Assembly: GCA_964444795.1 (NCBI GenBank) | Contig: CAYUIQ010000146.1 | Coordinates: 1-23,304 of the forward strand | From: JABMRP01 sp964444795 | Lineage (GTDB): Bacteria > Planctomycetota > Planctomycetia > Pirellulales > Thermoguttaceae | Reading direction: 5' to 3' | DNA length: 23,304 nucleotides | Shown: positions 1-8,074 of the stretch, piece after piece | Layout of the letters: each line of letters starts with the position of its first letter | Position numbering within the stretch: position 1 is the first letter of the stretch | The notes under the pieces: model-generated | The model's database searches: none | What the model was told of the DNA's origin: nothing | The model's input: only the letters and a program-made list of their open reading frames with translations | Program-made: the position numbers and the translations under genes

Positions 1-9
1 TTGTCTTTT

Positions 10-77
10 GTTTAACGCCCAGCCGAAGGCGCCGGCTCTTCCAAGCCGCAGCCGGCGCCTTCGGCTGGGCGTTAAAC
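10..77. repeat. Palindromic intergenic repeat, family A copy 1
   Basis: A perfect inverted repeat with 28-base arms (10-37 and 50-77) around a 12-base loop. The arms begin GTTTAACGCCCAGCCGAAGG and end with the matching GGGCGTTAAAC. The same arm sequence recurs at 12212-12254 and 20135-20218, always between genes, so this is a dispersed repeat family. The hairpin could fold in RNA or extrude in DNA. It has no T-tract on the + strand side, so it is not a classical intrinsic terminator. No transposase gene lies nearby. Confidence 0.9.
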
Positions 78-253
78 GATTCTGCATTTCGACCCTGTCC
101 AACGAATCTCGCCCCATGATACCCGAATTCACGGCGGGAATCGTACCACCAAGGCCTGAAATCTTGCCCTGGGGCGAGAATCGTTGTAAACTTGATTGCC
201 GAGCGACTCGAACCGGGCAGTATCGCGAGCACGAATCCATGGAGGATGGAAGC

Positions 254-1327
254 ATGACCCAGCAGGACCCCCAACCGGACTCCCAAAACGAACCCACGCG
301 GCGTCGTTTCCTGACACAACTCGGCCAAGGTGTTGCAGCGACCGGCGCCGCGGCGGCCGGTGCCGGGGCTCCGCTGTTGGCCGGCGCCAATCCGACGGAT
401 TCCGCCAAGCCAGCCGGACAGGTCAAGCATCGCACGCTCGGCAAGACCGGCTTGAAGGTCTCCGAGATCGGGTTCGGCGGACATAGCTGGGCGTACGCTC
501 GCGTGCCGACCGGCAACGGCGAGTATCGAAAGACCAACATCGACGAAGCGACCGAGATGATCCGCGCCGGCCTGGACATGGGCGTCAACTGGTTCGATTC
601 CTGTACCGCACACGAAGAATCGCTGATCCCCGGCGAGGCGCTCAAGCGGCTCAAGCGACGCGACGAAGCGATCGTCAGCGTTCGCGTCTCGCACAAGATG
701 AACGGCGTCGAGGCCGACAAGAAAGAGATCTACCAGTGGACCGAGGATCGGCTGCGGATGTGGCAGACCGACCGGATCGACGTGCTCATGCTCTGCAACA
801 CGGAAAACGACACCGAGCAGTCGGGCTACTGGGACATGTCCTATTCGATGGAGGCGCTCGACAAGCTCAAGGAACAGGGCAAAATCCGGTTTACCGGATT
901 CGGCTGCCACTTCACGCCCGATTACTTCCTCGAAGCGTTCGACAAGTTCGGCGACTACTTCGACATCTGCTCCGTGCCCTACAACATTCGCCATCGGGCG
1001 GCCGAAGGGGTGATGGCGGCGGCCAAGAAGAAGAACATGGGCGTGGTCACGATCAAGCCGTTTGCCCGAGGTTCGCTGCTGAAGAAAAAGGATCTCGAAG
1101 GGGCCGACGCCGGGTTGCCCCGCGACATGATCGCCTTTGTGCTGGAAAACGAGCACGTCGATTGCTGCACGTGCGGCGTACATACGCTGGCCCAGGTCGA
1201 GGAGAACTTCAGCGCCTCGTGGACCACGCTCTCGCCGGAGCAACACAAGCGGATCGACAAATACTCGGCCACCGAAATCCCCGGCGGCCAATACGCGTGG
1301 CTGGAAAAGGGTTGGCGATATGCATGA
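254..1327 (+). CDS. Tat-exported aldo/keto-reductase-like protein with altered active site
   Basis: A protein of 357 residues. The start at 254 is chosen because GGAGG (241-245) sits 8 bases upstream and because the protein then opens with a twin-arginine signal (TRRRFLTQLGQG, residues 16-27, followed by an Ala/Gly-rich stretch). The frame stays open further upstream but runs through a palindromic repeat. From residue 58 it has the aldo/keto reductase barrel: RTLGKTGLKVSEIGFGG, a GVNWFDS strand, IRFTGFGCH, VPYNIRHR, IKPFARGSLL and a C-terminal EEN motif. The usual catalytic tetrad Asp-Tyr-Lys-His appears as Asp115, His120, Arg144 and Cys181, so only the Asp is kept in my manual alignment. Export through Tat suggests a bound cofactor and a periplasmic role. 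The gene overlaps the next one, a tetraheme cytochrome, by 8 bases. Membership of the superfamily is solid; reductase activity is not. Confidence 0.9.
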   Translation: MTQQDPQPDSQNEPTRRRFLTQLGQGVAATGAAAAGAGAPLLAGANPTDSAKPAGQVKHRTLGKTGLKVSEIGFGGHSWAYARVPTGNGEYRKTNIDEATEMIRAGLDMGVNWFDSCTAHEESLIPGEALKRLKRRDEAIVSVRVSHKMNGVEADKKEIYQWTEDRLRMWQTDRIDVLMLCNTENDTEQSGYWDMSYSMEALDKLKEQGKIRFTGFGCHFTPDYFLEAFDKFGDYFDICSVPYNIRHRAAEGVMAAAKKKNMGVVTIKPFARGSLLKKKDLEGADAGLPRDMIAFVLENEHVDCCTCGVHTLAQVEENFSASWTTLSPEQHKRIDKYSATEIPGGQYAWLEKGWRYA

Positions 1328-1757
1328 CCGGCGAAGATTCATCCGCGCCTGCGGTGCCGTGATCTTGCTGCTGGGCCTCGTCTGGCTGGGCGCGATCGGG
1401 TGGGCCGACGCGGCCAAGGAACCGGCCGAGGGGAAGCGTCCCAAAGACGTCAACCCGTTGGCCGGGTGCCAGATGTGCCACGTCGACATCGAGGACGAGT
1501 ACGTCGTCAGCGAGCACTTCAAGGAGAAGATCAGTTGCGTTCAATGCCACGGTAAGAGCGCGGGGCATCTGGCCGACGAGAACAATGAGGTGGCGCCCGA
1601 TTTCGTTTTCACCAGGAAGAACACCGACAAATTCTGCGCCAAGTGCCACGACTGCGAGCTTCCCGAGGCGACTCGTCGCGCCGGCGACGGCAAGATCTGT
1701 ACCGATTGCCACGGTTCGCACGATCTGCACGTGGTTGAAGAAGAGGCGGAGAAGTAG
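1320..1757 (+). CDS. Small exported tetraheme cytochrome c
   Basis: A protein of 145 residues with four CxxCH haem-attachment motifs, at residues 50-54 (CQMCH), 73-77 (CVQCH), 106-110 (CAKCH) and 127-131 (CTDCH). The N-terminus, MHDRRRF followed by a hydrophobic stretch at about residues 11-29, is a signal peptide or membrane anchor, as periplasmic c-type cytochromes need. The ATG at 1320 lies inside the end of the preceding aldo/keto-reductase-like gene (8-base overlap), so the two are probably translated together. The likely role is moving electrons to or from the neighbouring protein or a membrane quinone pool; the partner is inferred from position only. The haem spacing resembles small NapC/NirT or class III-type tetrahaem domains, but I cannot assign the subfamily. 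The ORF stays open upstream, but only in a frame read through the reductase gene. Confidence 0.88.
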   Translation: MHDRRRFIRACGAVILLLGLVWLGAIGWADAAKEPAEGKRPKDVNPLAGCQMCHVDIEDEYVVSEHFKEKISCVQCHGKSAGHLADENNEVAPDFVFTRKNTDKFCAKCHDCELPEATRRAGDGKICTDCHGSHDLHVVEEEAEK

Positions 1758-1770
1758 CAGGCATGGAGCC

Positions 1771-1822
1771 CCTCAGCCCCCGGCTTTGCCGGGGGGCGAA
1801 CCCGTCGCAGGCGACGGGGCTG
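1771..1822. terminator. Compound hairpin between convergent genes, possible bidirectional terminator
   Basis: This stretch holds two tight GC hairpins, CCCCCGGC-TTT-GCCGGGGG (1777-1795) and CCCGTCGC-AG-GCGACGGG (1801-1818). Outer arms CAGCCCC (1774-1780) and GGGGCTG (1816-1822) could join them into a three-way structure. It lies between the cytochrome gene ending at 1757 on + and the lipoprotein gene ending at 1832 on -. There is no U-tract, so any terminating role is inferred from position. The first hairpin has a near-copy at 18087-18110. Confidence 0.5.
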
Positions 1823-1831
1823 ACGGCCGAG

Positions 1832-2299
1832 TCATTGGCTCGACACGTCGAAGTCGCGCTGCACCGAACCGGCGCCCGGCTCGACGTTCAACTCGTCCAG
1901 TCCGCTGGTCTCGCACGACTGGTAGCGGCCGGCAATGTAGCTTTTCGCGGGAATGCCGTCCATGTTGGGCGGCGTTTCCCAGCAGTGAATGCCGATCTTG
2001 TAGCGGCCCGGTACCAGACCGTCGCCCATTTCCCAAGACCGGACCGTGTAGCTGCCCGACTCGTCGAAATCGGCGGTGGCCGGCCGTATGATATGGCCTT
2101 CAGCGGCCTCGATCGGGACGAAATAGATCTTGCCCTCACCGGGGGGCGCTTTGCCGTCGACCGTCACCGTGCCGATGACCTCCACCGTTTCGGGCCGGGA
2201 GGGTCCGCATCCGATCGAGAAAACAAGCACAACAAGCGGGGTGAGCCATTGGGCCGCGAGGACCGCCCGTCGGCGTGGGGTGTGGTGGATCATTATCAT
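1832..2299 (-). CDS. Small lipoprotein, carboxypeptidase-regulatory-like
   Basis: A protein of 155 residues. A basic N-terminus (HHTPRRR) and a hydrophobic segment lead to a lipobox-like FSIGC with Cys31 as the predicted lipidated residue; position -3 is Ser rather than Leu, so the box is imperfect. The mature part starts with VEVIGTVTVDGKAPPGEGKIYFVP and continues with GSYTVRSW and GLVPGRYKIGIHCWETPP, the pattern of the Ig-like carboxypeptidase-regulatory fold common in planctomycete lipoproteins. It lies 66 bases downstream of the DUF1559 gene on the same strand, a very common planctomycete pairing, so the two are probably co-transcribed. A second ATG at 2293 is an equally possible start; neither has a clear Shine-Dalgarno sequence. 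The function is unknown; a cell-envelope role is likely. Confidence 0.8.
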   Translation of the reverse strand: MIMIHHTPRRRAVLAAQWLTPLVVLVFSIGCGPSRPETVEVIGTVTVDGKAPPGEGKIYFVPIEAAEGHIIRPATADFDESGSYTVRSWEMGDGLVPGRYKIGIHCWETPPNMDGIPAKSYIAGRYQSCETSGLDELNVEPGAGSVQRDFDVSSQ

Positions 2300-2365
2300 G
2301 CTAGAGTGGATCGTTCAAAAGTGTGTCGCGGCCGCGACACGTGATTTCGCGACGAGCCCCTTCGG

Positions 2366-3349
2366 TCACGGCAGCGTGACGACTTCGCCGCCGGCGCGTG
2401 TTCCCAATTCGTTGTACAGCCGAAAGTCAATCGACTCCATGACGAAGTGTACGCTTCCGTCGGCCATGACGAAGTTGGCGCCGCCGGCGTGCCGGCTCTT
2501 AAAACCGCTCGTCAGCCACCACAGGGTGGAGCCCTTGCCGCGGTCGTCTTCCATGGTATTGATGGGGATGGTGGTTGGCGAGACGTTGAAGTTGACGGCA
2601 AAGGCCGAGATAAACGTGCAATGCCGGGGAAGCGTCTCCCCGACCATGAACGTATTGGCCGTGCCGTCGAGCACGTCCTCGATTCGGATCGAGTTGTGGT
2701 ACCGGCCGAACATACCGACGCTGTTCCCCACGGGATAGCCGTAGCCGGCATTGGTGCCGAAGTTGTTTCCCTGGCAACAGTAGTTGTTCGGCGAGGGCGT
2801 ATCCCCCGCGGGACAAAGCGGGCACGAATCGGGCCGGGTCGGCCCCATTGAGGCGGTATACCAGAGGCCCATCGCCTTCGCCGGGTTGTCGCGGGAGAAA
2901 CGTCCGTCGAGGATCGTCTCGGCGCCGCCGGCGTCGGCCGGACACGCATAGCCCGGGATCACCGTCTCGACGATCTCCGTGGGCAGTTGCATGTGGTGCA
3001 GGTTGAAGTCGATCTTGTCGTAAAGGGCTTTCTGTTCGAGGTAGGGCAGGATCATCGTGGTCCAGATCCCGCCGTAGGCCTCCGGGTTGGCCGGCGTGCA
3101 ACAGGACCCCGAACCGTAGGGCAGCTTGCCGAACGCCCCGTGGTAGTTGTGCATCGCCAGCCCAATCTGCTTGAGATTGTTGCTGCATTGCATCCGCCGG
3201 GCCGCCGAGCGCACCGCTTGCACGGCCGGCAGCAAAAGCCCGATGAGGATGCCAATGATGGCGATCACCACCAAGAGTTCCACCAAGGTAAAGCCCTTGG
3301 ATCGCGGCTTCAGAGAAGCCGTCGCAACGTACGTCTGGGAGTCATGCAT
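2366..3349 (-). CDS. DUF1559 prepilin-like protein
   Basis: A protein of 327 residues from the ATG at 3349, which has AAAGGAG 8 bases upstream; the in-frame ATG at 3397 lacks such a site. Residues 18-24 are the type IV prepilin/pseudopilin cleavage motif KGFTLVE, followed by a hydrophobic helix (LLVVIAIIGILIGLLLPAVQ). The body carries DUF1559 signatures: AARRMQCSNNLKQIGLAMHNYH just after the helix, many Cys residues, and near the C-terminus HAGGANFVMADGSVHFV. DUF1559 proteins occur in large numbers in planctomycetes. They are thought to be exported by a type II/IV pilus-like system, but individual functions are unknown. It is followed by a lipoprotein gene on the same strand. Length and both ends look complete. 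Confidence 0.93.
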   Translation of the reverse strand: MHDSQTYVATASLKPRSKGFTLVELLVVIAIIGILIGLLLPAVQAVRSAARRMQCSNNLKQIGLAMHNYHGAFGKLPYGSGSCCTPANPEAYGGIWTTMILPYLEQKALYDKIDFNLHHMQLPTEIVETVIPGYACPADAGGAETILDGRFSRDNPAKAMGLWYTASMGPTRPDSCPLCPAGDTPSPNNYCCQGNNFGTNAGYGYPVGNSVGMFGRYHNSIRIEDVLDGTANTFMVGETLPRHCTFISAFAVNFNVSPTTIPINTMEDDRGKGSTLWWLTSGFKSRHAGGANFVMADGSVHFVMESIDFRLYNELGTRAGGEVVTLP

Positions 3350-3449
3350 TGTCGCATCTCCTTTGCGGTCGCTGTCACGGATCGTCGGCAGCGGCATCTG
3401 GAATCGACACCGGTGGAGTAGTTATCGCCCCAATCCTACAGCAAGCACC

Positions 3450-3477
3450 AGTATACCGGATAGCCCGATTGGCACAA
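3450..3477 (-). promoter_or_regulatory. Candidate sigma-70 promoter for the DUF1559 gene
   Basis: On the - strand, TTGTGC (3472-3477) is followed after 16 bases by TATACT (3450-3455). Transcription would start near 3443, giving a leader of about 95 bases before the ATG at 3349. The match is by eye against the vegetative consensus. The rest of the gap 3350-3584 shows nothing else recognisable except a short hairpin, ACCCA-GT-TGGGT, around 3517-3528. Confidence 0.4.
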
Positions 3478-3584
3478 GCAACGGGCGCGCATCGGCATCG
3501 GAAGTATTACGACCCCACCCAGTTGGGTTGTCGTCTTCCACCAATTTCGATCCGCCTGGCCCGAGAACTTGTGCCCCGGCAAAA

Positions 3585-5063
3585 CTACGCCTTCTTACGT
3601 CGCCGGATCCAAAGCAGGCCCAGGCTGCCCAGGGCCAAGAGGATATAGGTGGAGGGCTCGGGCACGACGGCCCCGACTCGCTCCACGATGTGTACGCCGA
3701 AGACTTGATTGGAAATCACGCCCGTGACGGAACCGTCGGTTGTCAGCGTGAATGAATCGCCGCTGAGGGCCTCGAACAGCGCAAACGAACCACCCGCCGT
3801 GGGCGAGCCTGCGGTGGTGCTGACGATCTGTGCAATCTCATCTGCAGAGCCGGAGCCATCCGTGTCGTAGTAGAACGTCGTGTCGCCAATCGTGACGGAC
3901 AGGTCGCTGCCATTGGTCGTGCGTGACTGGGCGAACACGTAAACGTCGTAGAGGTCATACGGGATCTGATCGAAGGTGATTCCCACCTCGTCATTGGCGC
4001 TACCGTTGCCCAAGCCGAAGATGCCACGGTTCACCATCGTGTTGAATCCCGCATCACCCGTTGTTCCGTTGCCGAAGTTCCAGGTCGATCCGCTGTTGAG
4101 CGTCACGTCCGCCGTGGTGGCTGCGCCCGAATTGTCCTGGAGGTCAGACGTGGTCACACCCGTGGTGACGCCGATGTTGTTCCAGTTGGCGCCGGCGACC
4201 ACTCCCGGCTCCTGGGCGGCGGCGACGTCCTCGCCCGTGCTGGTGGAGAAGTTGACTCCGATGCTCGACGCGGCCGTGCCCTGGGCCGTGTCCAATTGGA
4301 AATCGCTGCCGGCGGCGAAGGCGCCGGTGAACGTCGAGAAGGCGACCGCATCGAGAAAGCCGTGCGTGCCGCGAGCTTGCCCCGTGGTCGACGAATGGAT
4401 CTCCTGGCCGAAGCCGAAGAGATCGTTGCCGTTGGCGGGGTTCGGTGTGCCACCTCCGGCGCCGCCAATCAGCACGCCGTTGAGATAGTAGTCCTGGCGA
4501 TTCGCCGCGTTATCGAAGACGACCGCGGCGTGGTTGGCCACGCCGGCTGTGGGTGTGGTCGCCGTGTTGAAACTGTGGTTGCTGCCGCCGTCCCAGTAAT
4601 TCGTCTGGACCGTGCTGGGGCTGGGCGTGGGAGAAACATAGCGCAACGTGCCGTGCCCACCCTGGGCTAGCATCGACGCCAGGCTGCCAACTTGACCATG
4701 GCTCTGGTTGTAGCCCGCCGTCGGGGTCCAGCGCATCTCCATGATCCAGTCCGTGTTCGGCGTTCCGCCCGTGTTAAACGCGGGGCCGTTGAAGAAGAAG
4801 CCCTCACCGCCCTGACTGCCGCCGGTGAACATGTGATTGAGAAACGCCTGGCCACCGCTGACGACCTGTGTGTTCCGGCTGGCCGCGAACGACCCGGTGG
4901 TGTCCAACTCCCCGACCCCCAGCGTGTAGGTTGTGCCGGAAACCGTCCCGTCGAAATTGACGAGAACCTGCGGCATAACGGTGGCCGCGCCGGCACTGCC
5001 AGCGAGCAACCCCCAGAAAAGCGTGACCGACACCAGAACCAAACAAATGCTGCGACTCTTCAT
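3585..5063 (-). CDS. PEP-CTERM surface protein with LamG-like domain
   Basis: A protein of 492 residues. The ATG at 5063 has GGAGG 7 bases upstream. A Sec signal peptide (SICLVLVSVTLFWGLLAGSAGA) covers residues 4-25. Residues about 60-255 read as a concanavalin/LamG-like jelly roll (WIMEMRWTPTA, HAAVVFDNAANRQDYYLNGV, GFLDAVAFSTFTGAF). A second beta-rich domain from about 262 starts SSIGVNFSTSTGEDV. The C-terminus, VPEPSTYILLALGSLGLLWI followed by RRRKKA, is a complete PEP-CTERM sorting signal: PEP motif, hydrophobic helix, basic tail. Family knowledge: such proteins are cut by an exosortase and released to, or held on, the cell surface or matrix. No exosortase gene is in the window. It has its own promoter signals and lies beside another PEP-CTERM gene. 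The ligand is unknown. Confidence 0.87.
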   Translation of the reverse strand: MKSRSICLVLVSVTLFWGLLAGSAGAATVMPQVLVNFDGTVSGTTYTLGVGELDTTGSFAASRNTQVVSGGQAFLNHMFTGGSQGGEGFFFNGPAFNTGGTPNTDWIMEMRWTPTAGYNQSHGQVGSLASMLAQGGHGTLRYVSPTPSPSTVQTNYWDGGSNHSFNTATTPTAGVANHAAVVFDNAANRQDYYLNGVLIGGAGGGTPNPANGNDLFGFGQEIHSSTTGQARGTHGFLDAVAFSTFTGAFAAGSDFQLDTAQGTAASSIGVNFSTSTGEDVAAAQEPGVVAGANWNNIGVTTGVTTSDLQDNSGAATTADVTLNSGSTWNFGNGTTGDAGFNTMVNRGIFGLGNGSANDEVGITFDQIPYDLYDVYVFAQSRTTNGSDLSVTIGDTTFYYDTDGSGSADEIAQIVSTTAGSPTAGGSFALFEALSGDSFTLTTDGSVTGVISNQVFGVHIVERVGAVVPEPSTYILLALGSLGLLWIRRRKKA

Positions 5064-5117
5064 GGCACTGCCTCCAGTAGAAGGGGAACTAACTCAGATG
5101 GCCTTGAGACAGACTTC

Positions 5118-5146
5118 AGTCTAATAACGGGCATGAGGATTGCCAA
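5118..5146 (-). promoter_or_regulatory. Candidate promoter of the 492-residue PEP-CTERM gene
   Basis: On the - strand, TTGGCA (5141-5146) is followed after exactly 17 bases by TAGACT (5118-5123). The start site would be near 5111, about 48 bases before the ATG at 5063. A 12-base dyad, AGACT-TC-AGTCT (5111-5122), overlaps the -10 element and the predicted start site, so it could be a repressor or activator site; this is inference. Confidence 0.45.
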
Positions 5147-5219
5147 CAGTTTTTGCTGATCGTCACGTTACCCCCCCCCGATGCAGGGCTGTGGCCAGCA
5201 AGCCGCCTTCTCTGACGGG

Positions 5220-5270
5220 CCAACGAAAAAGCCCCGCCGGGGCAGCAGCACTCCGGCGGGGCTTCGTTGG
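5220..5270 (-). terminator. Intrinsic terminator of the 928-residue PEP-CTERM gene
   Basis: A long hairpin begins 17 bases past the stop codon at 5288-5290. The core GCCCCGCCGG (5231-5240) pairs with CCGGCGGGGC (5253-5262), and the outer CCAACGAA (5220-5227) pairs with TTCGTTGG (5263-5270). On the - strand the core is followed directly by TTTTT, which fits Rho-independent termination of the gene read from 8074. Confidence 0.75.
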
Positions 5271-5287
5271 TTGTGTCCGACGAGACG

Positions 5288-8074
5288 CTACGCCTTCTTG
5301 CGTCGCCGGGCGAAGAGAACCAGGCCAAGCACTCCCAGCCCGGCAAGAACCAGGCTCGAAGGCTCCGGCGTCTCTAGGGTGAGCGTTCCGTCGATCAGCA
5401 GGTTGCTGGTATCGAAGGCCATGGCGGGGGGAAGATCGGGAAAGATCATTTCGTCGAAGCTGCCGATGAACTGGTCCGCCGAAAGAATCTGCCAGGTCGA
5501 ACCGGATACCATCGCGCCGTCGAGCAACTCGATCTCCAACGTCGCGTTGTTGACGTCGAGAATCGTGGTGAAGGCGCCGGGTGCGGGAACTTCCAGCATG
5601 TCGGCACTGGGTTCCGGTCCCAACTCGAAGACGTAGGTGTCGAAGTCGAAGAGCGTGGCGTACACTTCGCCGCTGACGGCCATTTCGACCGGGATGTTGC
5701 CATTCCGTCCGGAACTTGTCCCCAGGCCCAAGACCTGTTCGTTGAACAACTCGTTGCCGCCGGCGTCGCTGACGATCAGGTTGAAGTCGTCTTGCCGGCT
5801 CTGGCAGCAATCCGTGCGCCCCCAGATATGCACCGAGTCCAATGCCGTGGGACTGGCCAGCGTAACCATCAACGTGCCTCCCGTGCCCTCGTTCGAGTGC
5901 CACACGGAGCCGCTCCCGTAGTTACCGTCGGTATTGCCGTCATTGGCGCGAGTAGGTACGCCGCCCCAACCCCAAGATGTCGCCGTCGCCACGCCGCCTT
6001 CACTCTGCACCGCCTTGTTGATGCCGGTGCCGGTCTCGAAAGCTTGGAGTTCGGCGATCTGGATCGTCTCATTCCGGTTCTGCCTCACCTCAATGGTCAT
6101 GGCCCCGGTCAGGGCACCCATGACCACGTCCTGCTCGACACCTACCCGTTGGTCGGTGCCGATGGTGTTGTCGCCGCCGACTTCGACCCGCTGGCCGAGC
6201 ATGTCGGCCGTGGGCGCGACGCCCCAGCCGTTGGCGCCGTTGTAGAGCAGTTGGAAGTTGCCGTTATGACCGGTCTGCGTACCCGGGGCAATGGCGAGTT
6301 CGAAGGAGTCGCCGCCGCCTCGCTCGAACATCATGGCCAACATCTGCGAGGCCGTTTCCATTTGGCCGACGGTAAACGTTCCGCCGGTCCAACCGTGGCC
6401 GCGGGTGCCTTCGTAGCGAGCCTGGCCGGGCCCATCCTCGGTGTTGGAGTTGAATCGGGAATCGAAAGCAATGCCCGTCATGTCGAGCACGCCACCGTCG
6501 TCGCTGCCGAAAGCGATGGTCCAGGTGCCCGCGGGAATTCGCAGAGCCCCCTCAACGCCGACCACGAAGTCGTCGCCCGGGTTGTTGCGGCCGTCGGGGT
6601 ACGGATAGTTGATGGGGTAGCTGCCACCGCCGCCAGCATAGTCGACCGCGTTGGTCGTTCCCTCGACGAAGGTTGTTACGTTGTAGACCGCGCCGTTGGA
6701 AGCCGTAAACGCACCGGTACCGGTCGCCTCGGTGGCGATGACGATCCCCTCGGTCGTGTTGTTGATGTCGTTGTCGGTCGACCCGTTGCCGCCGCCAACC
6801 TGAACCATTCGCACGCCGAATGCCGGTGGAGCGACCACGCTGGAATCGAAGAATTCCAACTCGCCGAGTGCGTGATCGCTGCCCGTGTCCTGGACGTTGT
6901 AGCGGACGTACTTGTAGGCCGCGGGAGTATCATAGTCCTTTCCCGGTCCCGCTTCCAGCAACACAACCTGGTTTCGGGCCGACCAAAGCGATCCGTTGGC
7001 ATTGTCGTAGGAGAAGATGGGGGTAAAGTCGACACCGTTGTTGGATCCCTCGATGGAGAAGTTGGTCGGATCGCGCTGCGGAGAATCGTTGGAAGAGGTG
7101 ATTGTGATACTATCGATCACGAAGGCCTCGGGGAACTCGGCGGTCAACTGATGTCCGTTGGTGCCGGGATCGGCGCAGCACCATTTGGCATTGCCGCCGC
7201 CGACCTGGTTGTCAAACACGTTGAAGGAGAACTCACCGCCACCGAACCCCGGCTCGTTGGTGGAGGTGAAAATGGCGTTATAGTTGACGTCGGCGTCTGG
7301 CAGCCCGTCGTTTTCCGGATCGGTGAGGTCGAGACGGTTGATGCCGTTGTGCCGCAGGGCGCCAGTACCCGTTCCGAGCTGGGTTCCCGGGGGAGGAATA
7401 ACGTTGGGCGGCGCGGCGCTGCCCTGCGGGGCGAGCAACTCGATTTCGTTGAGTTGAAGGCCACTGACCGTTCGGTCGAACTGGACGCGGACGTACTCGT
7501 ACGGCGCGGTGGTGGTGAAACCGTCGCTGGTGTCGAAGAATGCCGTCTGGTTGCGGGCGTTCCAGATCGCCGCGCCTCCGTTGTTGATGTCGATATCGTA
7601 AGTATAAAACGGCGTGTAGCTCGATCCGTCGTTGGAACCCAGCATCGTGAACGCCTGCGGATCACGGCCGACAGAGTCGTTGCCGGAGGTCAAGGTAAAG
7701 GCGCCGAAACTGTATCCGGTGCCTCCGTTGAACTGATAGGTCACCGACTGAGTGGGGCCGCTACAGCACCATTTGTTTCCCCCGCCGCCAACGTTGTTCT
7801 CGAACAGGTTGTGGGCGTTTTCGGTCGGGCTCGTCACTGGCGGCCCATTACCTTGATTGAACGTCGCGGTGACAAATCCGTTTAGATACGTGCCATTGCC
7901 GGTGGCATCGCCTTCCGGATCCGTCAGATCGGTCCAAGTAATCCCGTTGACTAGCTTCCCATTGGCCAACGAGCCGGCGCCAGTTCCCAGAATGGTGATC
8001 GCCGGGGCCGTCGAGGTCCATGCAAGTAGAAGGACGCAAACAATCGAGGCTGTCGTAGTTCCACGAGGTTTCAT
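5288..8074 (-). CDS. Large PEP-CTERM protein with duplicated F5/8C-like and PA14-like domains
   Basis: A protein of 928 residues. The ATG at 8074 is preferred because GGAG lies 9 bases upstream; a TTG 21 bases further out would add seven residues. After a signal peptide (to about residue 25) come two related discoidin/F5-8C-like units, about 29-215 and 233-410. Each has a GTGxGxL opening, DLTDPE, a VGGG..KWCC motif (KWCC at 101-104 and 297-300), SNDSxxRDPxxF, GSNxGxxxTPxxxYD, W(N/S)ARNQ and a closing acidic strand. Residues about 418-620 look PA14-like (IPAGTWTIAFGSDDGG, RGHGWTGGTFTV). A third F5/8C-like unit follows at about 650-800 (TRANDGNTDGNYGSGSVWHS). The end, PEPSSLVLAGLGVLGLVLFA then RRRKKA, is a PEP-CTERM signal. 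Glycan binding on the cell surface is the usual inference for such domains; no catalytic motif was seen. Confidence 0.86.
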   Translation of the reverse strand: MKPRGTTTASIVCVLLLAWTSTAPAITILGTGAGSLANGKLVNGITWTDLTDPEGDATGNGTYLNGFVTATFNQGNGPPVTSPTENAHNLFENNVGGGGNKWCCSGPTQSVTYQFNGGTGYSFGAFTLTSGNDSVGRDPQAFTMLGSNDGSSYTPFYTYDIDINNGGAAIWNARNQTAFFDTSDGFTTTAPYEYVRVQFDRTVSGLQLNEIELLAPQGSAAPPNVIPPPGTQLGTGTGALRHNGINRLDLTDPENDGLPDADVNYNAIFTSTNEPGFGGGEFSFNVFDNQVGGGNAKWCCADPGTNGHQLTAEFPEAFVIDSITITSSNDSPQRDPTNFSIEGSNNGVDFTPIFSYDNANGSLWSARNQVVLLEAGPGKDYDTPAAYKYVRYNVQDTGSDHALGELEFFDSSVVAPPAFGVRMVQVGGGNGSTDNDINNTTEGIVIATEATGTGAFTASNGAVYNVTTFVEGTTNAVDYAGGGGSYPINYPYPDGRNNPGDDFVVGVEGALRIPAGTWTIAFGSDDGGVLDMTGIAFDSRFNSNTEDGPGQARYEGTRGHGWTGGTFTVGQMETASQMLAMMFERGGGDSFELAIAPGTQTGHNGNFQLLYNGANGWGVAPTADMLGQRVEVGGDNTIGTDQRVGVEQDVVMGALTGAMTIEVRQNRNETIQIAELQAFETGTGINKAVQSEGGVATATSWGWGGVPTRANDGNTDGNYGSGSVWHSNEGTGGTLMVTLASPTALDSVHIWGRTDCCQSRQDDFNLIVSDAGGNELFNEQVLGLGTSSGRNGNIPVEMAVSGEVYATLFDFDTYVFELGPEPSADMLEVPAPGAFTTILDVNNATLEIELLDGAMVSGSTWQILSADQFIGSFDEMIFPDLPPAMAFDTSNLLIDGTLTLETPEPSSLVLAGLGVLGLVLFARRRKKA

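Noticed and set aside
8..253. Extension of the aldo/keto-reductase-like reading frame upstream to position 8
   Set aside because: The extra 82 residues are translated from a palindromic repeat and show no family features; a strong ribosome-binding site and a Tat signal mark the start at 254.
5792..7885. Open frame of 697 codons on the + strand opposite the large PEP-CTERM gene
   Set aside because: It lies fully antisense to a gene with clear domains, signal peptide and terminator; its translation is rich in Val, Ala, Gly and Arg without recognisable motifs, as expected in GC-rich DNA.
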